A DNA stretch of 64,000 nucleotides, taken from assembly GCA_017303875.1 (NCBI GenBank), contig JAFLBP010000014.1:62001-126000 (forward strand), given 5' to 3'. The stretch is from Chitinophagales bacterium. Lineage in GTDB: Bacteria; Bacteroidota; Bacteroidia; Chitinophagales; Saprospiraceae. The notes under the pieces were generated by a model. It worked only from the letters and a program-made list of their open reading frames with translations, was not told the origin of the DNA and did not search any database. Position 1 is the stretch's first letter; each line of letters begins with the position of its first letter. The position numbers and the translations under genes are program-made. Below, in pieces: positions 37,142 to 45,350 of the stretch.

Positions 37142-37149
37142 TATTTTTG
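37142..37149 (+). promoter_or_regulatory. TAnnTTTG -7 element, T9SS cargo gene
   Basis: TATTTTTG 26 bases before the ATG at 37176. Confidence 0.45.
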
Positions 37150-37175
37150 TTGTATTAATCTCTAAAAAACTGAAC

Positions 37176-38732
37176 ATGAAACAAGGGTACATTTTTCTGC
37201 TATTTTTTAGCTTAGTTTTTATTCAAAATTCGCTTTTGGCGCAAACCGACACCCTGTGCGATGCGCCGTATCTGAAGTGTAAGGAAACACTTTCTTTTAC
37301 CATAACAGCGCCGTTTGTATTTCCCCTTTACCCAACAGATCTGTTGGATTCGGTGGCGGATAATTGCACGCCAGATCTGCCGCTCGAATTGAGTATTATT
37401 CCAGCGTCTGAAGATCGCGGCATTTACCCGCTGGATTGTGCGGGATTACCTTTTGTGCAGGCCAATGGTTTTTGTAATGTGGTGGAATATCAGGTTTGGG
37501 CAAAAAACGCCGCCGGTAAAGTCGGTAAATGCAGTACCATTTGCAGCTTTTTTGATCCAACGGGCACTTGTAATGGTTCGTTGTGGCCATACCGCGGCTG
37601 TGTTACTACCCAGTTGGGTGTTTCTTTTGATAGTGTGCTGATCCGGCGTTTTGTTGATAATGATCTGGAAGCGGAAAGCTTTTTTATTGGCGGGCATTAT
37701 AACGCTCATTTGCCGCTATTATCGGGCGGACAATATTTTCGTCCGCACTATAATGTGTCGCATCGCAATGGCGTGAGTTCTTTTGATTTACTGTTGCTTT
37801 CGCGGCATATATTGGGGGTTGATACCCTCGACAGTCCTTACCTGCTCATTGCCGCCGACGCCAATAAATCCGGTACGCTCACTTCGTTTGATATTGTGGA
37901 GCTGCGCAAATTAGTGCTTGGCGTATACGACTCGCTGCCGTTCAACGAATCCTGGCGGTTTGTGGCCTCGCATTATATTTTTCCCAACCCGCAAAATCCG
38001 TTTACCGAAGTTTTTCCGGAGCGCGTTTTTCCGGAAATCCCCACCCGCAACGACTTCATCGCGATCAAAATCGGCGACCTGAACCTCAATGCCCTTCCGC
38101 CCGGCCAGTTGCTGGCACCGGAAGACCGCGATGTGTCGATTTTGCCCCTTGCGCTAAGGGATCGAAAAGTAGCAGCCGGGGAAGTTTTTGAAGTAAACAT
38201 CGCCACGCCCGATGAGGCGGAAGCCCTGCAATTCAGTCTGGAGCATTATGGCCTGGAATTGCTCGATTTTACCCCCGAAGCGCCTTACACGAAGGAGCAT
38301 TTTGCACATTTTCCGGAAAAAGCGACCCTCACGGCGGCTTTTGATTTGGGCGCTGCGGCGGTGTTTACCCTGCGTTTTCGGGCGCAGCACGAGGGTTTTT
38401 TAAGTGAACTGCTGCGGTTTAGCGATGCCGTCACGCACAGCGAGGCGGTGGTAGCGCAGCAGGTGCACAAACCCGTATTACAATTTTCAAGCGAGGGCGA
38501 TTTCAGCATCGCACCCAACCCGAATACCGGGCAGGGCGTGATTTCCTTCCGATTAGAAAAGGCGGAGCAGGTGCGCCTGTGCGTATATGATGCGCTGGGG
38601 CGCAGCATTTGGGAGCATAACGAAAATTACCCCGCCGGCGCGCATCAGATTGCGCTGGATTTGGGCGGGCAACGTGGCGTTTTTTATGTGGTAAAAAATG
38701 ACGTTGTGCGGCAGGTGGTGGTAACGCCGTAG
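37176..38732 (+). CDS. Secreted protein with dockerin-like segments and T9SS sorting domain
   Basis: The 518-residue product from MKQGYIFLLF has a signal peptide ending near LLAQTD. A cysteine-containing beta domain follows (VADNCTPDLPLELS), resembling HYR-like repeats. Two calcium-binding dockerin-like segments come next: NGVSSFDLLLLSRHILGVD and DANKSGTLTSFDIVELRKLV. A cohesin-like sandwich lies at about 335-430, and the tail is a type A sorting domain (IAPNPNTGQGVISFRLE to YVVKN). Such architecture is common on surface proteins of Saprospiria. Its ligand is unknown. It is convergent with the GldM-like cluster. Confidence 0.82.
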   Translation: MKQGYIFLLFFSLVFIQNSLLAQTDTLCDAPYLKCKETLSFTITAPFVFPLYPTDLLDSVADNCTPDLPLELSIIPASEDRGIYPLDCAGLPFVQANGFCNVVEYQVWAKNAAGKVGKCSTICSFFDPTGTCNGSLWPYRGCVTTQLGVSFDSVLIRRFVDNDLEAESFFIGGHYNAHLPLLSGGQYFRPHYNVSHRNGVSSFDLLLLSRHILGVDTLDSPYLLIAADANKSGTLTSFDIVELRKLVLGVYDSLPFNESWRFVASHYIFPNPQNPFTEVFPERVFPEIPTRNDFIAIKIGDLNLNALPPGQLLAPEDRDVSILPLALRDRKVAAGEVFEVNIATPDEAEALQFSLEHYGLELLDFTPEAPYTKEHFAHFPEKATLTAAFDLGAAAVFTLRFRAQHEGFLSELLRFSDAVTHSEAVVAQQVHKPVLQFSSEGDFSIAPNPNTGQGVISFRLEKAEQVRLCVYDALGRSIWEHNENYPAGAHQIALDLGGQRGVFYVVKNDVVRQVVVTP

Positions 38733-38742
38733 CGGGAAATAA

Positions 38743-39390
38743 TCAATCTTTACCGCTTACTATCTCAAAAACCAATTCCTGATCGGCAAATTTGGGCACG
38801 CGCATACCCGGGCAGCGGTAGGAGATCACGGAGAAACGCACCACATCACCGACTTGTACCTGCTGCATCAATGCCGCTACGGCTTCAGTAAATAAGGCGC
38901 CCGTATTGAATCGTGTGATACAAGCGCCGGTTCTTTGCTGGTACAGATGAACCCGAAACCCTTCTATTGCGCATTTGCCACAAACTTCGTAAGTGATTGC
39001 GGCAATACCCCTTTGTGCTTTAAATTCCCCGGCAGTCATCCTTTTACTCGCATGTTGTGCACCTAAAAGTGGCACGATGGGTATATCCCTTAACCGGTAA
39101 GTTCGCTCCCCGATCACCTGCTGCCGGCAGGTATCTATAAGGGTTAATTGCACGTTGCCCGTATCCTGAGATACATGCATGGAAAAATGATAAGGACGCT
39201 CTTTCGTGATGCGCCCATGACTGATCTGTACTGTGATACAGCTGTCGGGTATACTGTCGGAAACGATCAGAAGTGACTCGTGTATACCGGCGATAAAACC
39301 CATAATCCCTTCCAATTCCACAGCGACCTGGGATTGTGCGAACGAGGGGAGAATGAATAAAAAGAGCGCGATCAGGGGGCTGATTTTCAT
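38743..39390 (-). CDS. Secreted GldM C-terminal-domain-like protein, copy 1
   Basis: The 215-residue protein has a signal peptide (MKISPLIALFLFILPSFAQS) and then one domain. Elements are SLLIVSDSIPDSCITV, RTYRLRDIPIVPLLGA, MTAGEFKAQRGIAA, CAIEGFRVHLYQQR and QVQVGDVVRFSVIS. This order matches the C-terminal domain of GldM/PorM: the beta-sandwich after the 'gvdNpl' strand, the 'Frvk-iPdP' strand and the 'i-kGD-i-f' strand. The helix and other domains of GldM are absent. It is the most divergent copy near its N-terminus. DNA of its 3' half is almost identical to copy 2, so the duplication is recent. A shared upstream 16-base element precedes the ATG. Confidence 0.65.
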   Translation of the reverse strand: MKISPLIALFLFILPSFAQSQVAVELEGIMGFIAGIHESLLIVSDSIPDSCITVQISHGRITKERPYHFSMHVSQDTGNVQLTLIDTCRQQVIGERTYRLRDIPIVPLLGAQHASKRMTAGEFKAQRGIAAITYEVCGKCAIEGFRVHLYQQRTGACITRFNTGALFTEAVAALMQQVQVGDVVRFSVISYRCPGMRVPKFADQELVFEIVSGKD

Positions 39391-39394
39391 GATG

Positions 39395-39410
39395 TAGTAT
39401 TTTAATCGTG
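39395..39410 (-). promoter_or_regulatory. Upstream element shared by copies 1 and 3
   Basis: TAGTATTTTAATCGTG (plus-strand reading) lies four bases from the ATG of copy 1. The same 16 bases occur at 40800-40815, four bases from the ATG of copy 3. This suggests a duplicated leader or promoter. Confidence 0.6.
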
Positions 39411-39495
39411 AGCGCGTTTTGTTTCGCACAGATATTCCACAAAAATATTTATTTGGTTGATAATCAAGCTTCCGTGTATTATATGCGAAAGATAT

Positions 39496-40146
39496 TCATT
39501 TTTTACTGTTTACTATCTCAAAAACCAATTCCTGATCGGCAAATTTGGGCACGCGCATACCCGGGCAGCGGTAGGAGATCACGGAGAAACGCACCACATC
39601 ACCGACTTGTACCTGCTGTGTCAAAGCCGCTACGGTTTCCGAAAACCGGGCACCGGTATTGAATCGCGTGATACAAGCGCCGGTTCTTTGCTGATACAGA
39701 TGAACCCGAAACCCTTCTATTGCGCAATTGCCACAAACGCCGTGGGTTATCACGGCGGCAATACCGCTTTGGGCTTTAAATTCCCCGACAGTCATCCTTT
39801 TACTCGCATGTTGTGCCCCTAAAAGTGGCACGATGGGTATATCTTTGACCCGGTAGATCCGCTCCCCAATTACCTGCTGTTGGCAGGTATCTATAAGGAT
39901 CAACTGAACGTTTGAGGTATCCGTCGCGACAATGATATAAAAATGATACGGCTCCCGCTTTTTGATTTGCCCGTTACGGATCTTTACCGTGATACAGCTG
40001 TCGGGTATACTGTCGGAAACAATCAACAGGGGGTTTTCCAAACCGGCGTAAAGCACATTTACGCGTTCTAATTCAACAGCGACCTGGGATTGTGCGAACG
40101 AGGGGAGAATGAATAAAAAGAGCGCGATCAGGGGGCTGATTTTCAT
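39496..40146 (-). CDS. Secreted GldM C-terminal-domain-like protein, copy 2
   Basis: The 216-residue protein has the same signal peptide as copy 1. Its mature part begins VAVELERVNVLYAGLENPLLIV, which shows the GldM-C start (Y-x-G-x-ENPL) more clearly than copy 1. DIPIVPLLGAQHASKR, CGNCAIEGFRVHLYQQR and VGDVVRFSVISYRCPGM follow. Two cysteine pairs may form disulfides. It begins 13 bases after the copy 3 stop and is likely co-transcribed with it. A periplasmic or surface site is expected; a scaffold or competitor of GldM in the type IX machine is possible. Confidence 0.68.
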   Translation of the reverse strand: MKISPLIALFLFILPSFAQSQVAVELERVNVLYAGLENPLLIVSDSIPDSCITVKIRNGQIKKREPYHFYIIVATDTSNVQLILIDTCQQQVIGERIYRVKDIPIVPLLGAQHASKRMTVGEFKAQSGIAAVITHGVCGNCAIEGFRVHLYQQRTGACITRFNTGARFSETVAALTQQVQVGDVVRFSVISYRCPGMRVPKFADQELVFEIVNSKK

Positions 40147-40159
40147 GATGTTCTTACCT

Positions 40160-40795
40160 TTATTTTATTGAAAAATGTAAATCCCCGGCATAGTGAAAAG
40201 GCTCGGACATACCCGGGCATTGGTAGGCGATGTGATAAAAATGCACCCGATCGCCGGGTGTAACCGAATTAATCTTTTCCTGAACCGATGCATTAAAACG
40301 CGCACCATTGTTGTGAAGCTTGAGCGCATCACCGTAGCTGTGTTTATAAATGGCCACATCATAGCCTTTTACGGTACAACGCATGTCGAAATCAAATCCA
40401 TCAAGTAAAACTGCGATACCGGCTTGCGCACAAAATTCGCCCCGACCCATTACGCCACCGTATTTACTGCCCAGCACTGCTCGGACCTCATATTGCATTT
40501 TTACCCGATATGTGCGCACGCCGATTTCCGTTCCCGAGCAGCTGTCTGTAAGCGCAAGTTGTACCGTCGTGCTGTCGGTTTGCAGGAACCAGGTGTATTT
40601 CCCCGGCGCTACTTTTTTCAGAATGCCGTCGGAAGGACGCAGCACGATGCAGGAATCGGGCACCGTATCGGAAACCACGCTCAAGGGGTTTTCCACGCCA
40701 ATGTACAAGACGTTCACTTGCTCCAACTCCACAGCCGCCGGTACCTGGGCCAGGGCGGTACAGGTGAGCAACATGAAGGGAATGATGCTTTTCAT
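40160..40795 (-). CDS. Secreted GldM C-terminal-domain-like protein, copy 3
   Basis: The 211-residue protein starts at MKSIIPFMLLTCTALAQV. The mature domain has VELEQVNVLYIGVENPLSVV (the best GldM-C match of the three), then TYRVKMQYEVRAVLGS, MGRGEFCAQAGIAVLLDGFDF, CTVKGYDVAIYKHS and VTPGDRVHFYHIAYQCPGM. It is the most diverged from copies 1 and 2 and probably the oldest. It is divergent from the GldN-like gene, with 88 bases between the two ATGs, which places both under one regulatory region. Confidence 0.7.
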   Translation of the reverse strand: MKSIIPFMLLTCTALAQVPAAVELEQVNVLYIGVENPLSVVSDTVPDSCIVLRPSDGILKKVAPGKYTWFLQTDSTTVQLALTDSCSGTEIGVRTYRVKMQYEVRAVLGSKYGGVMGRGEFCAQAGIAVLLDGFDFDMRCTVKGYDVAIYKHSYGDALKLHNNGARFNASVQEKINSVTPGDRVHFYHIAYQCPGMSEPFHYAGDLHFSIK

Positions 40796-40799
40796 GATA

Positions 40800-40815
40800 T
40801 AGTATTTTAATCGTG
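40800..40815 (-). promoter_or_regulatory. Upstream element shared by copies 1 and 3
   Basis: The same 16 bases as at 39395-39410, in the divergent region between copy 3 and the GldN-like gene. Confidence 0.6.
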
Positions 40816-40883
40816 GTAACGTTTTTAACCCGTATTTCCAATAAATTCCCACAATTATGAGTTTTCAAACAAAGCACCCGCGC

Positions 40884-41987
40884 ATGAAGGAATTCCTTGC
40901 CCATTTAAACTGTTTTTTCAGTAAAAAAGTCTGTTTTGCCCTGTTTTTTACCGCAGGCCCGCTGCTGCTGCAAGCCCAGTACGAACGCATCCTGAACGAC
41001 CCCGATGTCATCTGGGCCGCCGAAACGGACATCATTTACTCTTTCGCGCCAGCGCACCGACGCGACAGCACCGAATGGCAGCAAAACCATTACTGGAAAA
41101 GCTACGACCCCAAAGACCCGGAAAAACTCCAGGGCGGCGAACGCCTGCTGCACCGCCTCCTCAACGCCGCCCGATCGGGCGCCTGGCCCGCCTGGGAATT
41201 CAACGACTCCGTTTACCAGCTCTCCTCTGCGGAGCTGCAAAGCCGGCTCGATGAATTGGACACGATTTCTGTCATGGACCTCGAAACCGGACGTTTCCGC
41301 AACCAGGCTGTGATCAACAGCGTGAACCCCGACGATTTTTACGCCATCCGCGCCCGGCAATTGCTCTATTACGATGCCCGCGCAGGCGATTTTAAAGTAT
41401 ACACTTATGCCATTGCGCCCGTGCGGCGCGTAGTGGAAACGTTTGCACAGAGCGGCAAGACTTTTGAGGAATTTCGCTACAGTTATGTGCCTTTTTGGCT
41501 AAAAATGCCGCCTTTTGAAAAAAAGAAAAAGGGGAAACGAGCGGATGTCAACGACAAGGACATTACCTGGGCTGCCCAAATCAGCACCCGCGCCAACAGC
41601 CCCTGGCCCGACAGCCTGCAACGGGTGTTTAAAAATTTCCAGCCGCCCGTGATGCAGGTTTTGCTCAATCGCTTCAAAACCGATCAGCAGTACGAAGCCC
41701 TCACTTCGGAAGGCGACCCCGTACCCTTTGCACAACGGGCCGAAATGATCTCGCGCACCGATACGGTCGTTACTTTTGACCCAGAAACCTATGAAGAAGT
41801 AATCAAGGTTTCGCGGCGCGCCATGGAAGCCGCCGATATGCGCCTGCGCTTGGAACAAAACTGGTACTGGAACGAGCGCCGCCAACGCCTGGAGATTCAG
41901 CCGGAACGCTTTGCCCCGCTTTACCGGGCTACGGATAGTCAGGGAAATTTTATGTTTGAGGCGCCTTTGTTTTGGAAAAAGTTGTAG
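40884..41987 (+). CDS. Tandem GldN-like secreted protein
   Basis: The 367-residue protein begins MKEFLAHLNCFFSKKV with a signal-like helix ending near LLQAQYE. Module 1 (about 30-190) contains NDPDVIWAAETDI, ERLLHRLLNAARSGAW, YQLSSAELQSRLDELDT and RQLLYYDARAGDFKVYTYAI. These line up in order with GldN/PorN, including its WYFDKRxGxxxYRxxGIxP region. Module 2 (about 220-367) repeats the plan with KDITWAAQIS, MQVLLNRFKTDQQYEAL and QNWYWNERRQRLEIQPERFAPLYR. GldN forms a ring with GldK in the type IX secretion machine. A double-module form next to GldM-C-like genes suggests an accessory or specialised version. The assignment is by motif reading only. Confidence 0.65.
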   Translation: MKEFLAHLNCFFSKKVCFALFFTAGPLLLQAQYERILNDPDVIWAAETDIIYSFAPAHRRDSTEWQQNHYWKSYDPKDPEKLQGGERLLHRLLNAARSGAWPAWEFNDSVYQLSSAELQSRLDELDTISVMDLETGRFRNQAVINSVNPDDFYAIRARQLLYYDARAGDFKVYTYAIAPVRRVVETFAQSGKTFEEFRYSYVPFWLKMPPFEKKKKGKRADVNDKDITWAAQISTRANSPWPDSLQRVFKNFQPPVMQVLLNRFKTDQQYEALTSEGDPVPFAQRAEMISRTDTVVTFDPETYEEVIKVSRRAMEAADMRLRLEQNWYWNERRQRLEIQPERFAPLYRATDSQGNFMFEAPLFWKKL

Positions 41988-42010
41988 CCGCTTCGTGGGA
42001 TTTTCGGGGC

Positions 42011-42514
42011 TTATTTATCCTTGAGCGCTTCAATTTTTTTTAAAAGAACCGCCCGGTTCTGCTTGGAAGTCATCCATTTTGGGAGTCGGCTTCCGAGGCT
42101 TCTGTTATAAATTGCCTGTCCGTTGCGTTCCCGAAGTTTCGCGCCAATATGATCCTGAAGAAAATCAAGGTGCTCAACATTATAGGCCCAGAAAGTATAC
42201 TTTTCAAAGTCTGTTTGAAGCCATAAAGGTAAATGAAAGAATGGGTCAATAGCATCACCCAGAACAATTTGTCGCGTTGTATCCGCTTTTTTATGCGGAG
42301 TATGTACATCAGCCGCTGCCTGATCAGACAGTTTCTTATTGTAGCCGCAATGCGAGCAAATTACTTTTATATCACTTTCTTCCAAGTTGCCGAATTCAAA
42401 ATTGCCCGGTTTTACGACAGCCTTTTTTGAACAAGCCGGGCAAGACACTAAAATGTCAAACCGGATAAAGTCGAACAGGAATTTTTGGTAACTGTTTTTT
42501 GTGATGGCGTCCAT
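42011..42514 (-). CDS. Zinc-ribbon hypothetical protein
   Basis: A 167-residue protein with a rubredoxin-like or zinc-ribbon knuckle formed by C25-x2-C28 and C53-x2-C56 (SCPACSKK and CSHCGYNKK). A hydrophobic and charged C-terminal part follows (ILPFFHLPLWLQTDFEKY-like region, then NVEHLDFLQDHIGAKLRERN). It has no signal peptide. This C-terminal pattern occurs in small cytoplasmic Bacteroidota proteins of unknown function, some linked to TFIIB-type zinc ribbons. No operon partner is evident. The gene is somewhat AT-richer than its neighbours. Confidence 0.6.
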   Translation of the reverse strand: MDAITKNSYQKFLFDFIRFDILVSCPACSKKAVVKPGNFEFGNLEESDIKVICSHCGYNKKLSDQAAADVHTPHKKADTTRQIVLGDAIDPFFHLPLWLQTDFEKYTFWAYNVEHLDFLQDHIGAKLRERNGQAIYNRSLGSRLPKWMTSKQNRAVLLKKIEALKDK

Positions 42515-42543
42515 GTTATTGAATTAACTTCGGCTTGAAGAAA

Positions 42544-42583
42544 AACGCGAGCCTAAGTACCAATCCGTACTCAGGCTCGCGTT
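42544..42583 (-). terminator. Terminator of the glucan locus
   Basis: A 17-base arm (42544-42560) pairs with 42567-42583 with one mismatch around a six-base loop. A T-run follows on the minus strand. It lies 21 bases after the stop of the last gene of the minus-strand glucan series. Confidence 0.85.
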
Positions 42584-42604
42584 GGGTTAATTGTCAGGCA
42601 TTAA

Positions 42605-44437
42605 TTACCGCACCACAACCAACTTCTGGAAATACGTGGCCGACGCCTGGCGTATTTGCAGGGTGTACAGGCCGTTCTCAAGGCCGTCCAGCTCCAAACG
42701 GGTAGCTTGCTGGGTCGTTTGGATGCTGCGCACCAATCGGCCGGTGGCATCCAGTACCAGCAGTTGGGCAGGTGCATTCAGGGCTTCCGGCAACTCCACC
42801 ATACAAAATGCCGTAGCCGGATTGGGGTAAACCCGAATGCCCGCAGCTGCTGCATCCAGGTTTTTGACGCCTACCAGGCTGCCGAATTTTACATCGTCCC
42901 AATAATAGGTCTTTTCACCCGCCGTAGCGCCCGGGGTGCCGAAATTGAAGAAAATAGACACTTTATTGTATGTGTTGGCGAAGTTGATGGCTGCTGTGCC
43001 CGGAGCCTGGTTGCTGAAATTAAACTCCAGGGTTTCCCACTGTGCAGCCAGGGTGGTATTCACTTCGGTTTCCACGCTGATGGTCGGGTTGCTCGCATCT
43101 TCCACTTTGAGGCGGATCGGCGTACCGGCATCGGGCGACCAAACGCGCACGGTCATTTTGGTATTGCCTGCGCTGAAGGGAATGGGGCTGGCCAACCCTG
43201 CGCCACCGTTGGTAGTACCGGCCCACAGCTCGGCGCCGCCGGTTTTGATGGCTTTGCCTACAAGGTTAGCCGGATTGGTCGGGTCGGCTACAATGGAAGA
43301 GACGTTGCCGCCAAAATCGGTCAGTGCATAAGCCACCGTGGCTGTATCCTGGAAAGTAATCGGCAGGCTGACCTGCGCCAGACCGCTACCGCCACCGCCG
43401 ATAAACTTCACCTCATCCCAGTAGTAGGTTTTTTCTCCTGCAATCGCACCGGTGGTACCGAAATTGAAGAAAATAGAGATTTTGTTGTACACATTGGCCG
43501 GGTTGAGGGCCGCTGTGCCCGGGGCCGGATTGCTGAAATTGAACTCTAAGGTTTCCCACTGACCGACGAGGGTGGTGTTTGTTTCCGTTTCCACGCTAAT
43601 ACCGCCATTGGCTGCATTCTCCGCTTTCAGGCGGATGGGCGTACCGGCATCGGGCGACCAAACGCGCACCGACATTTTGGTGTCGGCATTGGTGAACGGA
43701 ATAGCCGTGGCTAATCCCGCACCGCCGTTGGTAGTGCCGGCCCACAGCTCTGCGCCGCCGGTTTTGATGGCTTTGCCGACGAGGTTGGCCGGATTGGTGG
43801 GGTCGGCGACGATAGAAGAGACATTACCGCCGAAATCGGTGAGTTTGTAATCAACCGTAGCAGTATCCTGGAAAGTGATGGGCAGGCTGACCTGGGCCTT
43901 GCCGCTGCCGCCATTGAACTGCACAATATCGTCTACATAAAAGGTGAAGTTGGGCGTACCCGTACCCACCGTACCGAGGTCGAAAATAAAGACGATCTTC
44001 TGGTAGGAATTGGCGGCATTGGCGCCGGTAAAATCGAATACTAATTCTTCCCAGGCATTGCCGACGGCGCTCACTTTTTCCTGCTCGTAGGCGATACCGC
44101 CGTTGGTCAGGTTTTCCAGTTTGAACAGCACTTTACGGCCTGCGCCGGGCGTCCAGACTTTAATTTTAAAATGCTTGTTGACAGAAAGATCAACCGGCGC
44201 GTCGAGGGTCAGGAAGCTGCCGCCCCAGGGGTCGCCGGCATTTTTAATCATGCGGGCCACTTTGGTACTGGTATTGATACCGGCCGGCGCGGGGTTGTCT
44301 TCGCGGCTCATCTGGCCACCACCGAAATCGGTAAAGGTGTAGTTGATGCTGTTCGATTGAAAATCAATCGGCAGGGTAATTTGAGCATACCCCATTGTGG
44401 AAAGCAAAAGCAGTGTAAGCAGTGTAAGATGCTTCAT
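42605..44437 (-). CDS. T9SS secreted protein with three carbohydrate-binding-like modules
   Basis: The 610-residue protein starts at MKHLTLLTLLLLSTMGYAQI, a signal peptide. Three successive beta-sandwich modules follow (about 20-185, 190-355 and 355-520). Each begins LPI(D/T)FQ and contains YxxTDFGG, KAIKTGGAELWAG and KTYYWDEVKF, the plan of CBM4/9-like or glycan-binding repeats. Modules 2 and 3 are almost identical at DNA level. A type A sorting domain (VYPNPATAFCMVELP to LQKLVVVR-like end) sends it through T9SS to the surface. It probably holds glucan at the cell surface. It ends the polycistronic glucan series. Confidence 0.82.
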   Translation of the reverse strand: MKHLTLLTLLLLSTMGYAQITLPIDFQSNSINYTFTDFGGGQMSREDNPAPAGINTSTKVARMIKNAGDPWGGSFLTLDAPVDLSVNKHFKIKVWTPGAGRKVLFKLENLTNGGIAYEQEKVSAVGNAWEELVFDFTGANAANSYQKIVFIFDLGTVGTGTPNFTFYVDDIVQFNGGSGKAQVSLPITFQDTATVDYKLTDFGGNVSSIVADPTNPANLVGKAIKTGGAELWAGTTNGGAGLATAIPFTNADTKMSVRVWSPDAGTPIRLKAENAANGGISVETETNTTLVGQWETLEFNFSNPAPGTAALNPANVYNKISIFFNFGTTGAIAGEKTYYWDEVKFIGGGGSGLAQVSLPITFQDTATVAYALTDFGGNVSSIVADPTNPANLVGKAIKTGGAELWAGTTNGGAGLASPIPFSAGNTKMTVRVWSPDAGTPIRLKVEDASNPTISVETEVNTTLAAQWETLEFNFSNQAPGTAAINFANTYNKVSIFFNFGTPGATAGEKTYYWDDVKFGSLVGVKNLDAAAAGIRVYPNPATAFCMVELPEALNAPAQLLVLDATGRLVRSIQTTQQATRLELDGLENGLYTLQIRQASATYFQKLVVVR

Positions 44438-44462
44438 AATAACAGGTTTTGTGATATTTGAA

Positions 44463-45347
44463 TTAAAACTTGAGTTGATGTTGTTTGTCCCAGATGCCCC
44501 AATGCGCACCCACATCTCCTTCAGGTCCCACTTTCCAGGACTCGTCGAAGCTGGCGAAATAAAAAATTTCGATGCCCTCTTCCTTCGACCATTGCTGGGT
44601 ATTGAGAAAATATTTGATGGCATTTTCCATAGAAGGCTGGGCGCCTTCGAGGCTTTTGCCCTGGCTGGGCCAGCCCGTCTCGGTGATGATGACTTTTTTG
44701 CCCTTGCCGGCCAACAGTGCCTGCTGGTACATCTGTTTCATATACACTAAGGAATATTCCAATTGGCAACCTTCCCAGAAAGGGTAGCAGTTGGACAGAA
44801 TGACATCGCAGGCGTCTGCCACGTCGGGGTAATCCGTAAACTCGTAGTAGGCGTCTACATAACCCGTAGTGACCTCCGGAATGGCCGTTTTGACACGGCG
44901 GATGTAGTCGAGCAGTTCGGCTTCGCTGAGGTCTTTGCGGTAGAGCACCTCATTGCCTACGGCCGCGATGTCTACAAAACCTTCCTGCGCCAGTTGTATC
45001 AGGCCGGCAATTTCCTGTTCGTTGAGCGCTTTGTCTTTGCCGAGCCAGGCCCCGACGAGCGTTTTCAGCCCGAATTCGCGGGCAATTTGCGGCACTAATT
45101 CATTGCCCTCAATACAGGAAAAGGAGCGCACCCATTTGGTATACGGCGCAATGATTTCCATCCGGCGGCGGATCTGGTCGGCCGTCAGGACGTCGCCCGG
45201 TTGCTGGCCTTCTTCATAGGCGCTGTAGCAGAGGCCATGCATGCCGCCTTCCAGGGTTTGCCGGAACTGGCTTTTGAGCTGTTCGGGCGACTGGCCGGAG
45301 TAATCACTTCCGGCGAGGCTTAGATGTTTTCCTAATCTGAGTGACAT
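44463..45347 (-). CDS. Cytoplasmic GH17 glycoside hydrolase
   Basis: The 294-residue protein is a single GH17 (beta-1,3-glucanase-type) barrel. The acid/base glutamate is in VDIAAVGNEVL (E133) and the nucleophile in ITETGWPSQG (E223). GH17 enzymes cleave beta-1,3-glucans or transfer glucanosyl units. There is no signal peptide or lipobox, so it should act on imported oligosaccharides. It follows the symporter-GH17 gene by three bases and is clearly a paralogue of that protein's C-terminal domain. Its compact length (usual GH17 about 300-350) is complete. Confidence 0.85.
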   Translation of the reverse strand: MSLRLGKHLSLAGSDYSGQSPEQLKSQFRQTLEGGMHGLCYSAYEEGQQPGDVLTADQIRRRMEIIAPYTKWVRSFSCIEGNELVPQIAREFGLKTLVGAWLGKDKALNEQEIAGLIQLAQEGFVDIAAVGNEVLYRKDLSEAELLDYIRRVKTAIPEVTTGYVDAYYEFTDYPDVADACDVILSNCYPFWEGCQLEYSLVYMKQMYQQALLAGKGKKVIITETGWPSQGKSLEGAQPSMENAIKYFLNTQQWSKEEGIEIFYFASFDESWKVGPEGDVGAHWGIWDKQHQLKF

Positions 45348-45350
45348 GAT

